In this document: positions 1 through 8,470 of the stretch, in pieces | Layout of the letters: each line of letters starts with the position of its first letter | Numbering within the stretch: the first letter of the stretch is position 1 | Source of the DNA: Litoribacter populi | GTDB lineage: Bacteria > Bacteroidota > Bacteroidia > Cytophagales > Cyclobacteriaceae | Length of the DNA: 64,000 bases | Assembly (NCBI RefSeq): GCF_007483685.1 | Contig: NZ_VMKN01000001.1 | Span: 2,978,442-3,042,441 of the forward strand | Direction: 5' to 3' | Program-made: the position numbers and the translations under genes | Notes under the pieces: generated by a model | The model's input: only the letters and a program-made list of their open reading frames with translations | Databases searched by the model: none | What the model was told of the DNA's origin: nothing

Positions 1-2
1 TT

Positions 3-776
3 TCTGATGAAAGCTCCATACCTGAATGCTATAGATCATTCAATGCTGGCATGAAGCCAATTCACGGCGATTCCGAACAACTTCGGGAGGCATTTGTGGA
101 CCAGGTTAACACTTGGGAGAAAACAATCTTTAGCTTAATCAACAGTGATTTTGATGTTTGCAGAATAGAACCCGTATTATACTTGACGCCACCCAACTCG
201 GCCCCATGTTGTGAGGATACAGAAGATTTCAACTACTTCATGGAATACATTGAGCACCGAAGATTTGTCGAACACTGTAGTGAAAGGGAATACGAAAATT
301 TAATAAATCTGGCCCAGGAATATTGTAGTGTTCATGAACGCAATATGAATAACCACCCGCGATTAAAAAACCCACTGGCGCAAGAACTTATGGACACAGG
401 GGAAATTGAATTAAATGGGCATCAAATAATCTTTTGGAGAGGTCATACACGAGATTCAGTTTTGATTCAGCAGGACTGGAACCGAATAGAGTCATTTGCA
501 GCATTGAATGCCAACACTATAAACATCCTTGGCAGAGTTGTCTTTTCAGGCGTCTTTCAGATCAGAAGGACGGAAATGGCCGCCTATGCCTCTCAAATGG
601 GTTTCCGCATTCAGGCAACCGTAAATGGTAAAACAAATCTTTTGGTATATGGCAGTGAAAATGTTGGTCCGGAAAAAATCGCCTCTTTTCTAAAACAAAA
701 GAAAAAAAGGGACGATATACAATTAATGAGTGAAAACGAATTTTTGGAAATGGTGCTGGACAACTGCTTATTATAA
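3..776 (+). CDS. BRCT-domain protein, 5' end cut by the window edge
   Basis: The last ~80 residues look like a BRCT domain: a GRVVFSG start, a conserved basic RR segment, a hydrophobic LLVYG strand and a terminal helix, as in the BRCT module of bacterial NAD-dependent DNA ligase. The ~160 residues before it (with CC, HRRFVEHCSE and QEYCSVH segments) match no family I recognise. An ATG lies at position 51, but the same frame is open and looks coding back to the first base, with no stop, so the true start is probably outside the window. BRCT domains bind proteins or DNA ends in repair, so a role in DNA metabolism is possible but only inferred. A minus-strand hairpin terminator of the next gene follows closely. 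Confidence 0.6.
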   Translation, partial: SDESSIPECYRSFNAGMKPIHGDSEQLREAFVDQVNTWEKTIFSLINSDFDVCRIEPVLYLTPPNSAPCCEDTEDFNYFMEYIEHRRFVEHCSEREYENLINLAQEYCSVHERNMNNHPRLKNPLAQELMDTGEIELNGHQIIFWRGHTRDSVLIQQDWNRIESFAALNANTINILGRVVFSGVFQIRRTEMAAYASQMGFRIQATVNGKTNLLVYGSENVGPEKIASFLKQKKKRDDIQLMSENEFLEMVLDNCLL

Positions 777-815
777 AAGAGTCGAAAGACCGAGAATAAA
801 AGGTTTAAAAGAAAA

Positions 816-845
816 ACTCCACAGCCAGTAGCCGCGGAGTCTTTG
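816..845 (-). terminator. Hairpin terminator of the sialidase-N-like lipoprotein gene
   Basis: Read on the minus strand, ACTCC-GCGGC pairs with GCTGT-GGAGT (two G-U pairs) around a 4-5 nt loop and runs straight into TTTTTC. It lies about 40 bases past the stop of the minus-strand lipoprotein gene. Confidence 0.55.
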
Positions 846-881
846 TTCTTTGTAAAAATCAATCAATCCCAGTTGAAAAAG

Positions 882-1430
882 TTATCCCTCAATATCTATC
901 TCCTCTTGAATCATCTCCAGAGGAATTGCAATTCTCTTTATATTATAAATACCCGGTTCCACATCAGCTGAATTGCTAATTCTTCCTTTATCGGATAGGA
1001 AATGATCAAAGCTTACTCTAACATCTGGAGCCACACTTTTTTCTTTTGGATAGATACTTACCAGAAATGTATGTTCCCCTGCCGGTAAATTTTTATCTAA
1101 GTAAACTATCACATCACCTGTCACTTCATTAAGAGCAGCAATTGGCAGTTTTTCCCAACCACTCCCACTTTCAACCATCTGGTAAACCCTCAGACTTTGT
1201 AATGTATCTTGAGAATCAACCATCAATTTGACCTCTTTTAGAAAGTGATCTTTTGAAAGGTTGAGTTTCAATTCCGCGATCTCATTATACTCCCCGAGTT
1301 GAATGGAATCACGCATATTTCTTACATCAAAACGATCATTCACATCACCTACCAGCGCCTTTTGCTGACAGGAAGTAACAAAAAGTAGAGCGCAAAAAGT
1401 AAAGATCAAATAGTAAAATTTTGGGTTCAT
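882..1430 (-). CDS. Lipoprotein resembling the N-terminal domain of sialidases, no catalytic domain
   Basis: The start chosen at 1430 gives a lipoprotein signal peptide: a short basic tail, a hydrophobic stretch and the lipobox FVTSC at about residue 21. A longer frame to 1511 would put 27 extra residues before the signal and is unlikely. The mature part, ~160 residues, follows the pattern of the N-terminal beta-domain that precedes the catalytic propeller in Bacteroidetes exo-alpha-sialidases (BNR_assoc_N type): a strand ending in FLVSIYPKE, later a segment ending in KRIAIPLE where sialidases have the HRMAVGVR-like lead-in to the propeller. The protein then stops after about ten residues and a terminator follows. 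It may be a remnant of a sialidase or a free-standing binding domain. The family match is from memory and moderate. Confidence 0.55.
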   Translation of the reverse strand: MNPKFYYLIFTFCALLFVTSCQQKALVGDVNDRFDVRNMRDSIQLGEYNEIAELKLNLSKDHFLKEVKLMVDSQDTLQSLRVYQMVESGSGWEKLPIAALNEVTGDVIVYLDKNLPAGEHTFLVSIYPKEKSVAPDVRVSFDHFLSDKGRISNSADVEPGIYNIKRIAIPLEMIQEEIDIEG

Positions 1431-1806
1431 AATCAAAATCAATTTAAAAGAGCATAATATATCATTACTTGAAGAAGCAAAAAAATAGCCAATCTCTTTC
1501 TTTATCTTCAATGCTAATATACGGTGAATTTCTTGAACTTACCAAAAGTTTATCGACTTAATTATGTGAATTTAAAAACTTAAAAAATCCTTATATCATC
1601 ATATATCAACAAAGTATATAATTATTCAGATTTAAACTATTCTTTTTTCAACCTTAAAACAATGAGAATCTGAAGTTCTCTGGTAAAAAGGCTTTTATAA
1701 ATAACAAATAATCAATATATTAGATAATCAATTGTGATTAACCTGGTTCCTCCAGGTCCAGTCGCCTTTTTAAAATATTTTTTTTTACTTTCAAATTTCC
1801 TACTTT
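1431..1806. other. 376-bp AT-rich gap between divergent genes, with a structured segment
   Basis: No coding frame is convincing here. The gap must hold promoters for the lipoprotein gene (minus) and the DUF4236 gene (plus). Its right part, 1685-1771, is rich in inverted repeats and is listed separately. Confidence 0.5.
1685..1771. other. Nested inverted repeats upstream of the DUF4236 gene
   Basis: AAAAAGGC at 1685-1692 is complementary to GCCTTTTT at 1763-1770. Inside lie a smaller hairpin (AATCA-ATTG-TGATT) and a 6-bp one (ACCTGG-TTCCT-CCAGGT, 1741-1757). An AT-rich T-tract follows, about 35 bases before the ATG. It could be a leader structure, a small RNA ending in a terminator, or chance in AT-rich DNA. 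I cannot assign it to a known RNA family. Confidence 0.3.
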
Positions 1807-2907
1807 ATGAAGTTCAGAAAAAGAGCCAAGTTATTTCCCGGAGTCACACTTAACTTTAGCAAATCAGGGATCAGCACAACCATCGGAATTCCAGGAGCCA
1901 GTGTTAACATTGGTCAAAAAGGAAGCTTTCTAAATACAGGCATTCCTGGCACTGGACTTTATGACCGTAAACGAATTGGTGGTGGAAGAAAAGCTACCGA
2001 CTTCCCTAGCCTCGTGACTTCTGGAAATGTAGCCATAGAAGAGATTGATGATTTACTTGATCAATCTTGTGCTAGTGAATACTCACCAAAAGACCTCGAA
2101 GACCTTGGTGAAAGTATTTCCTCGTGTTTTGAGGAAAGGATCCAGCTGAAAAAAGAATTAGCCATAGCTAAAACTAATCTTGCTAAAAAGAAATTGTCTC
2201 GAAACATTGCCAGAATTTTACTTGTAGGTTTTCTCACCGATAAATTTGATACGAAAGTTAGACAAGCGCAAAATACCATAAAAGAAATAGAAGAGGATCT
2301 TTCCACCTGTCATATAGATCTTTCCTTGATAATGGAAAAGAGCATGGAATATGATTATCAAAAACTAATGGAATCCTATTTCGGGCTATTAAATTCTGAA
2401 AAAACCTGGGACATCAGCTCCTGTACTCCTGATTCATTTGAGGATAAAAGGCAGGCAAATGATCTGAGCCGTAATAGGGAGGGAATTTTATTGAATTACG
2501 CAAAGCTAGATTTTATTCACTCAACCTCCAACGCGCTTCATTTTCATAATCTGAAAGGAGAAGACTTATACATTTATCCAGGGTTTATTTTAGTAAAAGG
2601 ATTGAATAATAAATTGGGAATATTGAGGTTTCAAGATTTAGAAATGGAATATAAGCAACAAATCTGGACGGAGTTTGAGTTACCTCCAGTAGATGCAACT
2701 ATAATCGGAAAAACCTGGGAAAAGGTTAATAAAAGCGGGAAAAGAGATCTCCGGTATAAAGTTAACAATATGGTCCCTGTTCTAGAGTATGCTCGAATTA
2801 ATATTAAAAGTGACACAGGGTTGCTCCTGAGCTATCTTGTAAGCAATAGTTCAGCTGCCAAACGTCTTGTCGAGCATTTTCAGATTTTTAAGGATTCCTT
2901 AGTGTAA
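1807..2907 (+). CDS. DUF4236 domain-containing protein
   Basis: Residues 1-55 match the DUF4236 family: MKFRKRAKLFPGVTLNFS followed by a glycine-rich segment with the repeating GIPG(A/T)G pattern. The function of DUF4236 is unknown. Residues ~110-190 are helical and charged, likely coiled coil, with a KK-rich patch followed by a short hydrophobic run (ILLVGFL). The C-terminal ~150 residues contain a pattern of strands (DLYIYPGFILVKG) and look like a separate globular domain I do not recognise. There is no signal peptide. The gene stands alone and ends in a clear terminator. Confidence 0.8.
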   Translation: MKFRKRAKLFPGVTLNFSKSGISTTIGIPGASVNIGQKGSFLNTGIPGTGLYDRKRIGGGRKATDFPSLVTSGNVAIEEIDDLLDQSCASEYSPKDLEDLGESISSCFEERIQLKKELAIAKTNLAKKKLSRNIARILLVGFLTDKFDTKVRQAQNTIKEIEEDLSTCHIDLSLIMEKSMEYDYQKLMESYFGLLNSEKTWDISSCTPDSFEDKRQANDLSRNREGILLNYAKLDFIHSTSNALHFHNLKGEDLYIYPGFILVKGLNNKLGILRFQDLEMEYKQQIWTEFELPPVDATIIGKTWEKVNKSGKRDLRYKVNNMVPVLEYARINIKSDTGLLLSYLVSNSSAAKRLVEHFQIFKDSLV

Positions 2908-2910
2908 GTA

Positions 2911-2937
2911 AAAAGCCGGGTTTCCGGCTTTATTTTT
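2911..2937 (+). terminator. Intrinsic terminator of the DUF4236 gene
   Basis: AAAGCCGG-GTTT-CCGGCTTT is followed by ATTTTTT, immediately after the stop codon. Confidence 0.85.
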
Positions 2938-2983
2938 TAAAAATGGAAAGGTTTTTGAATTACCCTGATAAAAAACTTTTGAT

Positions 2984-4156
2984 ATGTCACGATTTCTTTT
3001 TTACGACGACAAAATCGTCAACTTACTCCTAGAAAACGAAAAACCAACCGGTGGAGCAGCTGTTCAGGCATTAAACTGGATTAAGGGATTATTGGAAGAA
3101 GGGCACGAAGTGGCGCTAATGACCAATGCCCCCAAAGAAAAGCTTAAGCCAGAGTATCGTACCCTTAAGCTCCTTCCTATATTCGACGACAAAAAAGGCA
3201 TGCGTTGGATTAGGTGGGTAAGCTACCGCATACCATATATTCATAAACAAATACAGGATTACAAACCAGACTACCTCTACCAGGGCGTCCCTGGCTGGCA
3301 ATCGATGGTACTAGCCTTGATTTGCAAAAAATTAAGGATCGAATTCCTAATGAGAATTTCGAGTGATGCCATGGTTGATGACAGGTTTTTGAGAAAATAC
3401 TCTAAGCCGCATCAGATGGTTGTGGAAAATGCATTTAGTTTGGCCGATTGCATCATTTGTCAAAATGAATATCAATTTGGCCAAATGCAGGAAAAATATC
3501 CCAACAATAAAATCCTAAAAATCACGAACCCTATAGAATATAAGCCGACTACAAACAGTTACGCGTGGCAAGGTCATATTCTTTGGCTGGGGCTTTTCAA
3601 AGCCGTGAAAAACTTGGGACTTCTGCACGAAATAGCAATCCTGCTTCCAAAGGAGAAATTTGTGGTAGCTGGGGAACCTGCAAAAAGCATCGATTCTAAA
3701 ACTCAGGAATATATTCAAAAATTAGAAAAACTTCCCAACGTGGAGTTTGTAGGATTTCTTCAGAAAAGCGAGGTGTCGAATTATTTAGCAGGTGCGAAAT
3801 TTCTGCTAAATACTTCTCTTTTTGAAGGATTTAGCAATACTTTCCTTGAAGCTATGCAAGTACACACGCCCATATTGACCACAAATAAGGTCAACCCTGA
3901 CCAAATAATTACCAACCATAATTTAGGAATCACCTACGACACCGCGGAGGAATTAAAAAATAAAATTGAAAACCTGACCGAGGAAGAAATAATTGGAAAG
4001 CGCGAAAGTATCCAAAAATACCTTTACAATTACCACCATCATCGACATTTAGCCAAAAAACTAGTAGCCGCACTAACAGAAAATACCAATAACTCTAGAA
4101 AAAGGCTGTTGGATACTCTGACTATGCGACCGCTTAAAACCTCTATGGCTAAGTGA
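2984..4156 (+). CDS. Glycosyltransferase family 4 (GT-B) protein
   Basis: This is a 390-aa GT-B enzyme. The N-terminal half has the acceptor-side glycine loop (EKPTGGAAVQALNW, around residue 21) and the C-terminal half carries the Glycos_transf_1 pattern: GFLQKSEVSNYLAGAKFLL, then SLFEGFSNTFLEAM, the EX7E-type nucleotide-sugar site of retaining GT4 enzymes. It has no membrane segment. The ATG at 2984 is the only sensible start. Substrate and product cannot be read from sequence. A second GT4 gene and a debranching-type enzyme follow on the same strand, so the three probably act on one glycan or glucan. The 95-base gap to the next gene holds a long hairpin without a T-tract. Confidence 0.85.
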   Translation: MSRFLFYDDKIVNLLLENEKPTGGAAVQALNWIKGLLEEGHEVALMTNAPKEKLKPEYRTLKLLPIFDDKKGMRWIRWVSYRIPYIHKQIQDYKPDYLYQGVPGWQSMVLALICKKLRIEFLMRISSDAMVDDRFLRKYSKPHQMVVENAFSLADCIICQNEYQFGQMQEKYPNNKILKITNPIEYKPTTNSYAWQGHILWLGLFKAVKNLGLLHEIAILLPKEKFVVAGEPAKSIDSKTQEYIQKLEKLPNVEFVGFLQKSEVSNYLAGAKFLLNTSLFEGFSNTFLEAMQVHTPILTTNKVNPDQIITNHNLGITYDTAEELKNKIENLTEEEIIGKRESIQKYLYNYHHHRHLAKKLVAALTENTNNSRKRLLDTLTMRPLKTSMAK

Positions 4157-4190
4157 TTTAAATCTTATGGCATCGGGATTGATGCTTGGG

Positions 4191-4242
4191 ATTAATCGGC
4201 CACTAAAAGATTTTAAAAAAGTCTTTATAGTGGCCGGTTAAT
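4191..4242 (+). repeat. Long near-perfect stem-loop just before the second glycosyltransferase start
   Basis: Bases 4191-4210 pair with 4222-4242: ATTAA-T-CGGCCACTA pairs with TAGTGGCCG-G-TTAAT, one bulged A, then AAAGA pairs with TCTTT, around an AT-rich loop of about 11 bases. There is no T-run after it, so it is not a standard terminator. The stem ends 9 bases before the ATG at 4252, over the ribosome-binding region. Confidence 0.7.
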
Positions 4243-4251
4243 ATTTCACAT

Positions 4252-5325
4252 ATGAAAATAGCCCAAATATCACCCCTGTACGAATCCGTGCCTCCCAAAT
4301 TGTACGGAGGAACGGAAAGAGTTGTCAGTTACCTCACAGAGGAGCTAGTTAACCAAGGCCATCAAGTAACGTTGTTTGCTTCTGGTGATAGTGTTACCAA
4401 GGCCCGTTTAATTGCCCATACAAACGAGTCCTTGAGATTAGGGCAGACTTTTGACCCCCTTGCCCACCATATTGTACAAATGCAAGAGGTCATCGACCGT
4501 GTAGACGAGTTTGATATTCTTCATTTCCACACGGATTACCTACATTTCCCTTTTACGCTTAGAAACCCCACACCACATCTTACCACCCTTCACGGGCGAC
4601 TCGACCTGCCTGAGCATCAATATATCTACAAAAAATTTGGATGCCAACCCTTAGTTTCCATATCCAATTCACAGCGTACCCCCATCGGGCGAGTCAATTG
4701 GCAAAAAACTATTTATCATGGTTTACCCTTGGATCTATATCAAATGGGTGAAGGAAAAGGTGATTATGTGGTTTTTATGGGAAGAATTTCCCAAGAAAAA
4801 AGGCCGGATCGAGCCATTGAAATTGCCAGATTAGCAGGGGTGAAAATAAAAATTGCAGCAAAGATTGACAAGGTTGACCAAGCCTACTTTGACTCAAAAA
4901 TTTCCCACTTAATTGAACAGCCCCACGTAGAATTTATTGGTGAAGTTGGAGATGAAGCGAAAGGAGAAATTTTACGCAATGCCAAAGCTTTATTGTTTCC
5001 CATTGACTGGCCAGAGCCGTTTGGTATGGTGATGATCGAGGCAATGGCATGCGGTACGCCTATAATTGCCTATAACCATGGTTCGATACCAGAAGTAATC
5101 GATCGGGGAGAGAATGGATTTATTGTTAATAACATTGAGGAAGCAGTAAAAGCTTTAGAAAACATTGAGCTATTAGACCGCAATAAAATCCGAAAAGTTT
5201 TTGAGCAAAGATTTAGCATCCAAGTAATGGCCAAACATTACCTAGATGTTTATGAAAACCTCATAAATAAAGGCAAACCTATCCATCCACTTTTCGGTAA
5301 ATCCAATACTAAATTGGCTGGATAA
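4252..5325 (+). CDS. Glycosyltransferase family 4 protein
   Basis: A 357-aa GT-B fold enzyme. The start MKIAQISPLYESVPP with YGGTERVVSYLTEEL is the hallmark of a GT4 subfamily often annotated as a glycogen-synthase-like or mannosyltransferase-like enzyme. The C-terminal half has the sugar-nucleotide site: YVVFMGRISQEKRPDRAIEIA, then PEPFGMVMIEAMACGTPIIA with the two glutamates of the EX7E motif. It is cytosolic with no signal. It ends only 28 bases before the debranching-enzyme gene, so the two are likely co-transcribed. A role in making a glucan or glucoside trimmed by the neighbour is inference. Confidence 0.88.
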   Translation: MKIAQISPLYESVPPKLYGGTERVVSYLTEELVNQGHQVTLFASGDSVTKARLIAHTNESLRLGQTFDPLAHHIVQMQEVIDRVDEFDILHFHTDYLHFPFTLRNPTPHLTTLHGRLDLPEHQYIYKKFGCQPLVSISNSQRTPIGRVNWQKTIYHGLPLDLYQMGEGKGDYVVFMGRISQEKRPDRAIEIARLAGVKIKIAAKIDKVDQAYFDSKISHLIEQPHVEFIGEVGDEAKGEILRNAKALLFPIDWPEPFGMVMIEAMACGTPIIAYNHGSIPEVIDRGENGFIVNNIEEAVKALENIELLDRNKIRKVFEQRFSIQVMAKHYLDVYENLINKGKPIHPLFGKSNTKLAG

Positions 5326-5353
5326 TTTTATCAACACCTAAAACAACCATCTC

Positions 5354-7531
5354 ATGGCTCAGGACGCATCCAATGCAAATTACCTCCACGAATCGGCCTA
5401 TGCCGACGATCGGGTTCAGATATTAAATGACTGCAATACTTTCGGAATATTCAGTCGTAGCGGTGACATCTTTCCAGGTGCCAAGAAAGCGCAAGGCATC
5501 TTTCACGAAGACACCCGATATATCAACCATCTGGAGTTGCGCCTGGAAAATCTTCCATTCATTTTGCTAAGCTCTAATATCAAGGAGGAAAACGAAATCC
5601 TTTCCGTGGATCTAACCAATCCCAAATTAAAATTAAACAATGAGACGGTGATTCCAGAGGAAACGATTCATGTAAGAAGAAGGCAAATTGTAATGGCGGA
5701 AAAATTTCATGAAAAAATAGAGGTAGAGAATTATGGAAATATATCCTATAAGGTAAAATTATCTATTTTAATCAATGCTGATTTTTCGGACATATTTGAA
5801 GTAAGGGGCGCAAAAAGAGAAAAACGAGGAGACCTACATAAACCCGAAATAAAGTCCCAAAACCAACTTTTGATAAGCTATAATGGGCTTGATAATGTTA
5901 AGAGGACAACTGTTTTTTCTTCAGAAAAAGAATTTGACTATAATGAAAAGGCAAGCAATTTATCTTTTGAGCTAAACTTGGAACCTCAAAAACCGGTACA
6001 CCTGAATTTTAGCATTCACTTTGTAAAAGGGGAAGTTAAGGAGGGAAACATGAAACCTAAGGATTTTCTCCAAGTTAAGGAAGAATTCTTACCAGATCTT
6101 GAAAACACTAAATCACTATTTCCAAACATTTTCACCTCCAATGAGAGCTTCACCCATTGGGTAAACCGCTCGAAAACTGACTTGATATCCTTACTGGCAG
6201 ACACCCCTCATGGCAAATATCCCTATGCAGGAGTGCCTTGGTACAACACCGCTTTTGGACGAGACGGGATTATTACTGCTCTGCAAGTTTTATGGGTGGC
6301 CCCACAGGTGGCTAAAGATGTTTTAAAATTCCTGGCCGCCCATCAATCTACTACCGAGGATGAGAAGTCGGATGCGGAACCGGGGAAAATTTTGCACGAA
6401 ACCCGGGGCGGTGAAATGTCGGCTTTGAATGAAGTCCCATTCAAAAAATATTATGGCACCATCGATGCCACCCCACTATTTGTAATGCTTGCCGGGGCTT
6501 ATTATTCCAGAACAGGCGACCTTCAAACCATCCGGTCTATTTGGACCAATATCAAAGCCGCATTAGATTGGGTGGACAAATATGGAGATTTAGATGGTGA
6601 TGGTTTTGTGGAGTATAAGCATAAGGCAAAAAACGGATTGACTAATCAAGGTTGGAAAGACAGCTACGATTCCATATTCTATGAAGAAGGGGAGCTAGCT
6701 GAACCTCCGATAGCACTTTGTGAAGTGCAAGGTTACGTCTATGCGGCCAAAATTGAAGCTTCCAAAATGGCTCTTCATTTGGGAGAAAGTGAGCTATTTC
6801 TAAAATGGAAAAAAGAAGCACGGCAGCTGAAAATGGATTTCAACAAGACCTTTTGGGATAAAGAAATGGGTTGTTATATCCTGGCTCTGGATGGTAACAA
6901 AAAACCTTGCAGAGTCAAATCCTCGAATGCAGGACAAGTTTTATTCACGGGCATTGCGGATGACGCTAAAGCAAAACTTGTAGCAAAAGCTATGATCCAG
7001 GAAGATATGTACAGTGGTTGGGGAGTAAGGACCATCTCCTCTAAAGAAGCCCGGTACAATCCCCTATCCTATCACAATGGATCAGTATGGCCACATGACG
7101 TGTCATTAATTGCGTCCGGAATGGCAAAATATGGGTGTAGGAAAGAAGCTCTAAAACTTTTAACTGGTTTGTTTGACGCAAGTCACTTCATCCAACTTCA
7201 AAGGCTCCCTGAACTATTTTGCGGTTTGGAAAGAAGAGAAAGAGAAGGACCTACATCCTATCCTGTTGCCTGCTCCCCTCAAGCTTGGGCAGTTGGAGCG
7301 GTTTTTATGTTATTGGAGGCTTTGCTGCAGATAAAGATTAGACCTGAAAAGAAGGAAATTTCCTTTTTCAAACCTATTTTGCCTCAATACATAAAATTTA
7401 TCAATATAAGCAAATTGACCGTACAGGGTTTCAACATTGATCTAGAGATTACTAATTATGAAGGTGAAGAGATGTTCAGCGTTAACTGGAAAAATCAACC
7501 ACCAGACTGGAAATTAGTGGTGATAAAGTAA
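5354..7531 (+). CDS. Amylo-alpha-1,6-glucosidase (glycogen-debranching-like) family protein
   Basis: A 725-aa enzyme with two parts. Residues ~20-225 form the N-terminal beta-domain of the GDE_N_bis type (FGIFSRSGDIFPG and FHEDTRYINHLELR). Residues ~270-690 form an (alpha/alpha)6 barrel typical of amylo-alpha-1,6-glucosidases and related GH families: WYNTAFGRDGIITALQ, then NQGWKDSYDSIF with probable catalytic acids, GYVYAAKIEAS, and SVWPHDVSLIASG. No signal peptide is present, so it acts in the cytoplasm. It follows a GT4 gene by 28 bases. Expected role is hydrolysis of a glucosidic linkage in a storage glucan or a related oligosaccharide; the exact substrate is unknown. It faces the EcsC gene end to end with only 4 bases between stops. 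Confidence 0.87.
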   Translation: MAQDASNANYLHESAYADDRVQILNDCNTFGIFSRSGDIFPGAKKAQGIFHEDTRYINHLELRLENLPFILLSSNIKEENEILSVDLTNPKLKLNNETVIPEETIHVRRRQIVMAEKFHEKIEVENYGNISYKVKLSILINADFSDIFEVRGAKREKRGDLHKPEIKSQNQLLISYNGLDNVKRTTVFSSEKEFDYNEKASNLSFELNLEPQKPVHLNFSIHFVKGEVKEGNMKPKDFLQVKEEFLPDLENTKSLFPNIFTSNESFTHWVNRSKTDLISLLADTPHGKYPYAGVPWYNTAFGRDGIITALQVLWVAPQVAKDVLKFLAAHQSTTEDEKSDAEPGKILHETRGGEMSALNEVPFKKYYGTIDATPLFVMLAGAYYSRTGDLQTIRSIWTNIKAALDWVDKYGDLDGDGFVEYKHKAKNGLTNQGWKDSYDSIFYEEGELAEPPIALCEVQGYVYAAKIEASKMALHLGESELFLKWKKEARQLKMDFNKTFWDKEMGCYILALDGNKKPCRVKSSNAGQVLFTGIADDAKAKLVAKAMIQEDMYSGWGVRTISSKEARYNPLSYHNGSVWPHDVSLIASGMAKYGCRKEALKLLTGLFDASHFIQLQRLPELFCGLERREREGPTSYPVACSPQAWAVGAVFMLLEALLQIKIRPEKKEISFFKPILPQYIKFINISKLTVQGFNIDLEITNYEGEEMFSVNWKNQPPDWKLVVIK

Positions 7532-7535
7532 TATC

Positions 7536-8264
7536 TTAAACCTCTTGGTGGTTAAAATACCGAAGCCTATAGCAGTTCATTGCAGTTTCCCCGAGATGGT
7601 TGACCAACCGATAATTGACCACCACGCCGACACCTGCGCCGATTATTGGTATAAGTTGTGCCAATTTGGCTAAATCTAAGTAATCCCTATATTCCAACTG
7701 AAAAGTTTTCCAATCAAAATCCTCAATTTTGGATGGCAGTTTATGACTATATTTTTCCCAGTTTTTTATCAAATTTAGCACTTCGAGACGTTTGGCGTGG
7801 GTGCAAAATGCGAGTTGGAAAACATGCAGCAAAAAAAGGCGTTCCTTAAAGTCGGATACATGATAGCCATAAAGTGAGCCTATTTCCATAAGCATTCTAA
7901 ATTTTATACTCAGAAAAGCAGGGAAATCAACAAATCCCATAATAATCCCACCAGCACCTGTGATACCTCCTTCCACGGCAGCTGTCTTTTTATAAAATTT
8001 AATTTTATCACTCACCATTTTTTCTCTAATTGCAATAGGTGTATTTGATGGAAGACGGGAAGTAAAGAGTGATGACCCCAACTGAATACCTTTCACCATC
8101 TTTTCCACTATGGCTGTAATAGCCTGATGAAATTTTTCTGGTAGCCAATTATTGATTTTGTTTTGTACAGCCTTGGGTAGGCTGCCAATGATGCTGGGTT
8201 TTCTTGTGATTTTTCTTTCCCAGTACAAAACTTCGCCATAAATTTCCTTTTCGTAGTTATCCAT
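7536..8264 (-). CDS. EcsC family protein
   Basis: About 242 residues match the EcsC family, named after the third gene of the Bacillus ecs transporter operon: an N-terminal YEKEIYGEVLYW segment, a glycine-rich amphipathic region (GGITGAGGIIMGFVDFP), and C-terminal LIPIIGAGVGVVVNY. Biochemical function is unknown; members are thought to associate with membranes. I use the ATG at 8264. The frame extends 12 codons upstream to a TTG at 8300, but those residues are lysine-rich and precede the conserved start. It is transcribed alone and converges on the debranching enzyme. Confidence 0.82.
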   Translation of the reverse strand: MDNYEKEIYGEVLYWERKITRKPSIIGSLPKAVQNKINNWLPEKFHQAITAIVEKMVKGIQLGSSLFTSRLPSNTPIAIREKMVSDKIKFYKKTAAVEGGITGAGGIIMGFVDFPAFLSIKFRMLMEIGSLYGYHVSDFKERLFLLHVFQLAFCTHAKRLEVLNLIKNWEKYSHKLPSKIEDFDWKTFQLEYRDYLDLAKLAQLIPIIGAGVGVVVNYRLVNHLGETAMNCYRLRYFNHQEV

Positions 8265-8342
8265 TGCCCATTTCTTTTTACCGCTATTCTTCTGACGCAA
8301 TTTTGACTTGATAGTTTGGCTTTAGCTAAAATAAAGCAAAAA

Positions 8343-8363
8343 AGCAGGAAAAATTTTCCTGCT
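8343..8363 (-). terminator. Intrinsic terminator of the DUF3078 gene
   Basis: On the minus strand AGCAGGAAAA pairs with TTTTCCTGCT and is followed by TTTTTTGC. It lies about 110 bases past the stop of the DUF3078 gene and upstream of the EcsC gene. Confidence 0.7.
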
Positions 8364-8470
8364 CTTTAAAATGAAAACTAAACCAACTATTATTTAACTA
8401 CCACAATTAGAACAAAATTAACAACTTTTTCCAAATAGCAAAACATTTCGAACAAAATCTTTGAATGCTC

